A DNA stretch of 20,201 bases, from contig CAYGYT010000038.1 of the NCBI GenBank assembly GCA_964354215.1, forward strand, positions 1-20,201. The letters are read 5' to 3'. Both the position numbers and the translations under genes were made by a program. Position 1 is the stretch's first letter. Each line of letters starts with the position of its first letter. Positions 16,471 to 20,201 of this stretch are shown in pieces. The stretch is from CAVRZR01 sp964354215. GTDB lineage: Bacteria > Actinomycetota > Coriobacteriia > Anaerosomatales > CAVRZR01. Under the pieces are notes generated by a model. The model made no database searches. It worked only from the letters and a program-made list of their open reading frames with translations, and was not told the origin of the DNA.

Positions 16471-16986
16471 CTACCACCTCTCTCGATGCACCCGACTCTC
16501 GTCGTAGCGGTCGCCCGGCGGCTTGGATTCGGCAGGCCACCCGAGCGCCACCATGCCGAGGGGTTCCACTCCCTCGGGGATGGCGACGAGGCCGCGAACC
16601 GCTGCGACGCGCTCCGGCCATGGCTGGATGCCGAGCCACACCGCCCCCAGTCCGGTCGAGTTTGCCGCGACGAGTAGGTTCTCAAGTGCCGCCACGCAGT
16701 CGAAGACCCAGTAGATCGTCCCCGGATGCTTGAGCGCAGCCGTGTCGCCGCACACGACGATGCCGAGCGGCGCGCGAGCCATCGGCCCGGCGTACGGGGA
16801 GATAGTCGACAGGCGCTTGCGCACCCGCCGATCCTCCACGACCACGAAATGCCACGGCTGCTCGTTGAACGCCGACGGTGCTGCCATCGCAGCGCGCAGC
16901 AGTAGTTCGACCACGTCGCTCGGCACCGGCCTGTCGGCGTACTTCCGGATGCTTCGGCGTGTCGTGATCGCCTCGATTGCGTCCAC
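16471..16986 (-). CDS. Nitroreductase family FMN protein
   Basis: The 171-residue protein has the nitroreductase fold landmarks. TTRRSIRKYADRPVP near the N-terminus carries the Arg residues that bind FMN phosphate, MAAPSAFNEQPWHFVVVED follows, and the central AALENLLVAANSTGLGAVWLG and the late PLGMVALGWPAESKPP close the flavin site. Such proteins reduce nitro groups, quinones or other acceptors with NAD(P)H; some have quite different roles. Start GTG 16986 has AAGGAG 7 bases upstream. The gene is divergent from a MoaD-like gene (57 bases apart) and is followed by its paralogue, so it sits between the two tail-less ubiquitin-fold genes. A link to the aldehyde oxidoreductase as a redox partner is possible but not shown. 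Confidence 0.9.
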   Translation of the reverse strand: MDAIEAITTRRSIRKYADRPVPSDVVELLLRAAMAAPSAFNEQPWHFVVVEDRRVRKRLSTISPYAGPMARAPLGIVVCGDTAALKHPGTIYWVFDCVAALENLLVAANSTGLGAVWLGIQPWPERVAAVRGLVAIPEGVEPLGMVALGWPAESKPPGDRYDESRVHRERW

Positions 16987-17032
16987 GGCAGTCTCCTTCG
17001 CCCGAGGTCTCTCAAGGCATCACTGTAGCGCT

Positions 17033-17045
17033 ATGCTGGCAGCAT
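17033..17045. promoter_or_regulatory. Small palindrome over the start codon of MoaD-like copy A
   Basis: ATGCTG and CAGCAT flank one G (17033-17045), running into the ATG at 17044. A TATGCT -10-like box (17032-17037) lies only 6 bases before that ATG, and no Shine-Dalgarno site is seen, so the transcript may be leaderless. The pairing is short and may be chance. Confidence 0.25.
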
Positions 17046-17349
17046 GGAGCACACGGGAAACGTCAGCGTTCGCATCTTCGGTCTCTTGCGCGCACACCGA
17101 CTCGAGCGGGGCTTGCCGGCGACCGCGACGTTCCAGGTGCCCGACACCGGCATGTCTGCAGACGAACTCGCGCGCGCCCTCGATCTTCCGCTCGAGATGA
17201 TCGAAGGCGTCTTCGTGAACCACACCGTGTACGACCTCGACCATCCGGTGATGCCTGGCGACCAGGTCGCCTTCGTGCCCTACGGGACACCCGGCCCGCA
17301 TCGTTTCTATCTCGGCTTGTACAAGGCTGGCAAACAGCGCTCGCAGTAG
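17044..17349 (+). CDS. MoaD/ThiS-like ubiquitin-fold protein without Gly-Gly tail (copy A)
   Basis: The 101-residue protein opens with a strand (VSVRIFGLLRAHR), has a helix MSADELARALDLP and a closing MPGDQVAFVPYGTP strand, the order expected of a MoaD/ThiS beta-grasp domain. It matches copy B (16038-16337) along nearly its whole length. The tail is HRFYLGLYKAGKQRSQ instead of the Gly-Gly end of active sulfur carriers. It sits 129 bases upstream of the aldehyde:ferredoxin oxidoreductase gene on the same strand, and divergent from the nitroreductase. A role as a structural partner or regulator of that enzyme is a guess from position. ATG 17044 has no clear Shine-Dalgarno site. Confidence 0.78.
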   Translation: MEHTGNVSVRIFGLLRAHRLERGLPATATFQVPDTGMSADELARALDLPLEMIEGVFVNHTVYDLDHPVMPGDQVAFVPYGTPGPHRFYLGLYKAGKQRSQ

Positions 17350-17478
17350 CCCGAACGCGTGTGGATTCCTCGTGAAGGCGAGCAGGAGCGCGCGTCTTGG
17401 GGAATGAATAGGTGGCTCGAACAACAGTGCCGTGCTGCGCTGTATCCGTTCCGTGGGTACCGATGTGAAGGGGGTCTT

Positions 17479-19254
17479 ATGCGCTACATGCTCCGCGTCA
17501 ACATGTCCGATCTCTCTATCACCAAGGAAGACGTCCCGGCGGGCTGGAGCCGTTATGGCGGTCGCGCGCTTACGTCCGCGATCGTGTTCAAGGAGGTTCC
17601 GCCCACGGCCGACGCTCTCGGACCCGAGAACGTTCTCGTCTTCGCTCCCGGTCTGCTGGGCGGGACCACCGCTCCGAACGGCGGCCGCCTGTCGGTAGGC
17701 GCCAAGAGCCCGCTCACCGGCGGCATCAAGGAATCGAACTCGGGCGGCCAGGCCGCCCATGCGCTCGGCCGTCTCGGCATCGCGGCGATCATCTTTACAG
17801 GCAAGCCGGCTGACGCGAGCGCGCGCTACATGCTCACGATCGAGGCTGACGGCGGCGCAAAGCTCGCCCGAGTTGACGACTGGGCGGGCGCGGGCAACTA
17901 CGCTGTTGCTGACGCCATCAAGGCCATGCGTCCCGAGGACGACCGCTACTCGACCATCACGAACGGCCCGGCCGGAGAAGCGGGCCTCAAGGCCGCCGGT
18001 ATCGCTGTCTCCGACATGAAGGGCTACCCGAACCGCTTCGCGGGCCGTGGCGGTATGGGTGCTGTCATGGGCAGCAAGGGCCTCAAGGCCATCGTCATCT
18101 CCGACAAGGGTGCGACGTATCTGGAGCACGCCGACAAGGACGCTTTCAACGAGGCGATGCGGCGCTTCAGCCACGCGCTCAAGGAGCACCCAGTGTCGGG
18201 CCAGGGGCTGCCAACATACGGAACGAACGTTCTCACCAACATTCTGTCTGAGGCGGGCGGTCTGCCGACCCGCAACTTCTCGGAGGGCTCCTTCGAGGGT
18301 GCCGAGGCGACCAGCGGCGAGACGCAGCGTGAAGTGATCTTGGAGCGCGGCGGAAATGCCGGCCACGGCTGCCATACCGGTTGCGTGATCCAGTGCTCGC
18401 GGTACTGGGTCGACAAGGGCGGCACGTACGTCACCAAGGGTCCGGAATACGAGACGGTCTGGGCGTTCGGCGCCGACTGCGGCATCGACAACCTCGACCA
18501 AATCGCCGAACTCGACCGCATCTGCGGCGACTTTGGCCTGGACACCATCGAGATGGGCGGGACGATGGGCGTCTACATGGACTCCGGCGCCATCGCATTC
18601 GGCGACGGACCGGCCGCCATCAAGGCGCTCAAGAGCGTCTTCGAAGGCGGTGCCCCTGGCAAGGTGCTCGGCGACGGCGCCGAGGCGACCGGCAAGGCCT
18701 TCGGCGTCAAGCGCATTCCGGTGGTCAAGCACCAGTCGCTGCCGGCCTACGATCCGCGTGCGGTGCAGGGCATCGGCGTGACCTACGCCACATCGACCAT
18801 GGGCGCCGACCACACAGCGGGCTACACGGTCGCCACAGAGATCCTCAAGGTTGGCGGCGACGTCGATCCACTCAAGCCGGTGGGTCAGGTCGAGCTGTCA
18901 CGCAACCTGCAGATCGCGACCGCGATGCTCGATGCGCTGGGCTTCTGTATCTTCGTGGCGTTCCCGGTGCTCGACGTCCCGGAAGCGTTCAACGCGATCT
19001 TCGAGATGACCGAGGCGCACACGGGCGACAAGTGGGACACGGATGCGCTCATGCAGCTCGGCAAGGAGACGCTCGTATTCGAGAGGCTGTTCAACGAGCG
19101 CGCTGGGCTCGGTGCCGCCGATGATCGGCTGCCCGAGTTCTTCAAGACCGACGAGCTGCCGCCGCACAACACCACGTTCATGGTGACCGACGCTGAGCTC
19201 GACACGCTGTACGACTTCGTTCCGGAAACCGCGGCAAAGATGGGCATTTCGTAG
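17479..19254 (+). CDS. aor: Aldehyde:ferredoxin oxidoreductase family protein (W/Mo-bis-pterin)
   Basis: The 591-residue product covers the whole family: the N-terminal pterin-binding domain (YGGRALTSAIVFKEVPP, then LGPENVLVFAPGLLGGT, NSGGQAAHALGRLG), ITNGPAGE, FAGRGGMGAVMGSKGLKAI and the central EYETVWAFGADCGIDNLD. The Fe-S cluster Cys are C298, C302 and C306 (GCHTGCVIQC) with a likely fourth at C490 (ALGFCIF). The first pair is spaced CX3C, not the CX2C of the classical archaeal enzyme. These enzymes oxidise aldehydes to acids with ferredoxin as acceptor, or the reverse. The aldehyde is unknown. ATG 17479 (MRYMLRVNM) is chosen because AAGGGGG lies 4 bases upstream; an in-frame ATG at 17359 would add a non-family extension. 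The cofactor genes moaD-like and thiF-like follow. Confidence 0.94.
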   Translation: MRYMLRVNMSDLSITKEDVPAGWSRYGGRALTSAIVFKEVPPTADALGPENVLVFAPGLLGGTTAPNGGRLSVGAKSPLTGGIKESNSGGQAAHALGRLGIAAIIFTGKPADASARYMLTIEADGGAKLARVDDWAGAGNYAVADAIKAMRPEDDRYSTITNGPAGEAGLKAAGIAVSDMKGYPNRFAGRGGMGAVMGSKGLKAIVISDKGATYLEHADKDAFNEAMRRFSHALKEHPVSGQGLPTYGTNVLTNILSEAGGLPTRNFSEGSFEGAEATSGETQREVILERGGNAGHGCHTGCVIQCSRYWVDKGGTYVTKGPEYETVWAFGADCGIDNLDQIAELDRICGDFGLDTIEMGGTMGVYMDSGAIAFGDGPAAIKALKSVFEGGAPGKVLGDGAEATGKAFGVKRIPVVKHQSLPAYDPRAVQGIGVTYATSTMGADHTAGYTVATEILKVGGDVDPLKPVGQVELSRNLQIATAMLDALGFCIFVAFPVLDVPEAFNAIFEMTEAHTGDKWDTDALMQLGKETLVFERLFNERAGLGAADDRLPEFFKTDELPPHNTTFMVTDAELDTLYDFVPETAAKMGIS

Positions 19255-19283
19255 CACCTCCCCTGCGCTGAGCTGCTTGCACC

Positions 19284-19323
19284 GACGCTGCCCTCGCCGA
19301 ACACTCGTGGCGGGGGCAGCGTC
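19284..19323 (+). terminator. Long GC hairpin between aor and the MoaD-like gene
   Basis: GACGCTGCCCTCGCC (19284-19298) pairs with GGCGGGGGCAGCGTC (19309-19323) over a 10-base loop, 15 pairs with one G-T. It lies 29 bases after the aor stop and 46 before the next ATG. There is no T-run, so it may act as a transcript end, a partial terminator or an mRNA stabiliser that lowers expression of moaD/thiF relative to aor. Confidence 0.6.
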
Positions 19324-19369
19324 ACAAGCCGGTAGTCTAGGAGGCACGCGAGTCGCTGATGGGAGTCGC

Positions 19370-19606
19370 ATGAAGGTGGACGTCGCGCTCTTCGCATCGC
19401 TCTCAGGCTTCCACGCCGAGGAAGGCGCTGGCCACACGCGCACGTACGAGCTCGCCGACGGCACCAGCATCGCGGACGTGATCGCCACGCTCGGGCTGCC
19501 CGATCAGCCGCGTATCGTGTTCGTCGCCGGTCGCCATGCCGACGAAGATCGCGAGCTTCACGACGGCGAGCGGCTCGCGATCTTCCCTCCGATTGCAGGT
19601 GGGTAG
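19370..19606 (+). CDS. MoaD/ThiS family sulfur-carrier protein with Gly-Gly tail
   Basis: The 78-residue beta-grasp protein ends in FPPIAGG, the Gly-Gly C-terminus that an E1-like enzyme adenylates and that is then converted to a thiocarboxylate. It shows the MoaD/ThiS order: first strand VDVALFASLSGF, helix SIADVIATLGLP, strand RIVFVAGRHAD, and a late DGERLAIFPPIAGG. In this setting its likely job is to give sulfur for the pterin cofactor of the upstream oxidoreductase, but thiamin or another sulfur pathway cannot be excluded. Start ATG 19370 has GGGAG 5 bases upstream. The ThiF-like gene follows 4 bases after the stop, so the two are surely co-transcribed. Confidence 0.88.
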   Translation: MKVDVALFASLSGFHAEEGAGHTRTYELADGTSIADVIATLGLPDQPRIVFVAGRHADEDRELHDGERLAIFPPIAGG

Positions 19607-19610
19607 GGTC

Positions 19611-20201
19611 GTGGGCGAGGACCCCAACGCGACCCGGATTCCAGAGCCGGAGCTCCGCGCCCGGCTGGCGGCCGCGAAAGTCGCGATCATCGGCTGCGGC
19701 GGGCTTGGGAGCAACGCGGCCGCGATGCTCGTGCGCAGCGGCGTGCGGACGCTTGCGCTCATCGACTTCGATCGGGTGGAGGAGAGCAACCTCAACCGCC
19801 AGCTCTTCTTCCGCGACCAGCTGGGACTACTCAAGACCGAGGCGCTCGAGGCGACTCTGAGGCGGATCGAGCCGGACTTGAACCTCACGCTGGTCTCTGA
19901 GGTTGTGACCGCCGCGACGCTCGCGGAGCAGGTCGCTGATGCGGACGTGATCATTGAGGCGGTCGACCGGGCTGACGTGAAGGCGATGATCGTCGACGTC
20001 TGCACCCGCGACCTGCCGGATGTGCCGCTGATCGCCGCCTCGGGGCTTGCGGGCTACGACCCGGCGAACGCGGTGAGGACCGAGCAGCTCGCTGAGAACG
20101 TGTGGGTCGTGGGGGACCTGTCTTCAGACGTGCGCGAGGGACACGCGTTGCTCGCGTCCCGTGTCATGGTGGCCGCGGCGCACGAAGCACACGCAGCCAT
20201 C
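19611..20201 (+). CDS. ThiF/MoeB-type E1-like adenylyltransferase (3' end outside window)
   Basis: The frame is open from GTG 19611 to the window end (197 residues). It carries the ATP-binding Rossmann motif IIGCGGLGSN (G28 to N35), then D52 and D54 in LIDFDRVEESNLNRQLFF with N60, N62, R63 and Q64, K75 in the next helix, and D119 in EAVDRAD, matching the adenylation site of ThiF/MoeB enzymes. It activates the Gly-Gly tail of a sulfur carrier, almost certainly the protein of the gene 4 bases upstream. Its short form resembles the roughly 200-residue ThiF relatives found next to ThiS in anaerobes, and the visible end (VMVAAAHEAHAAI) looks close to the natural C-terminus. No zinc-binding Cys pairs are seen in this part. 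Confidence 0.88.
   Translation, partial: MGEDPNATRIPEPELRARLAAAKVAIIGCGGLGSNAAAMLVRSGVRTLALIDFDRVEESNLNRQLFFRDQLGLLKTEALEATLRRIEPDLNLTLVSEVVTAATLAEQVADADVIIEAVDRADVKAMIVDVCTRDLPDVPLIAASGLAGYDPANAVRTEQLAENVWVVGDLSSDVREGHALLASRVMVAAAHEAHAAI

Noticed and set aside
17350..17478. Possible molybdenum/tungsten-cofactor riboswitch before aor
   Set aside because: The leader is near the right length, but I see none of the conserved stem and tetraloop elements of that RNA.
17020..18813. A minus-strand open frame of about 600 codons opposite copy A and aor
   Set aside because: It is antisense to two well-supported genes and has shadow-type composition.

Overview
This is a GC-rich window in which protein-coding genes sit close together on both strands. 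No rRNA, tRNA, CRISPR array, transposase or insertion sequence is visible. The gene mix is a tungsten/molybdenum-type aldehyde:ferredoxin oxidoreductase, an Fe-S-containing GMC-like flavoprotein, a hemerythrin, an adenosine-specific kinase and a nitroreductase. Together with the GC-rich, actinobacterial-looking proteins this suggests an anaerobic or microaerophilic actinobacterium, perhaps of the Coriobacteriia. That placement is inference, because no phylogenetic marker was read.

Positions 1-4546 look like a sulfate or anion module. It holds the 3' end of an arylsulfatase, a startless scrap of reading frame, a DUF2252 gene that has lost its middle third or more and is frameshifted, and a SulP permease with a STAS domain. 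A convergent AI-2E/PerM-type membrane protein follows. Positions 4547-7343 hold an Fe-S/FAD GMC-like oxidoreductase and an opposing glycosyltransferase that end 3 bases apart. Their two upstream regions share CGTACG-type repeats, so they may be co-regulated.

Positions 7564-11387 carry pyruvate kinase, a His/Cys-rich one-helix membrane protein, a PAP2/sphingomyelin-synthase-like membrane protein, a hemerythrin and an adenosine-specific kinase. A perfect 21-base palindrome lies just before the kinase gene. Positions 11488-15818 (minus strand) form a clean operon: a MarR-type regulator followed by the two halves of a heterodimeric ABC multidrug exporter. One half has a degenerate ATPase site and the other the canonical one. 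An inverted repeat in an AT-rich patch upstream is the probable MarR operator and promoter.

Positions 16038-20201 are the most interesting part: an aldehyde:ferredoxin oxidoreductase region with three ubiquitin-fold (MoaD/ThiS-like) proteins. One is a normal sulfur carrier ending in Gly-Gly, followed at once by a ThiF/MoeB-type E1 enzyme that runs off the window. The other two are close paralogues of each other, lack the Gly-Gly tail, end around a shared VPYGTP motif, and lie on either side of a nitroreductase. The pterin-cofactor sulfur-transfer role of the Gly-Gly pair is reasonable by family knowledge. The role of the tail-less pair is not known to me and is the best candidate for something undescribed.

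No stretch longer than 300 bases lacks a gene. The largest gaps are 4547-4811 (repeats and promoter-like sites), 15819-16037 (operator) and 7344-7563 (promoters).
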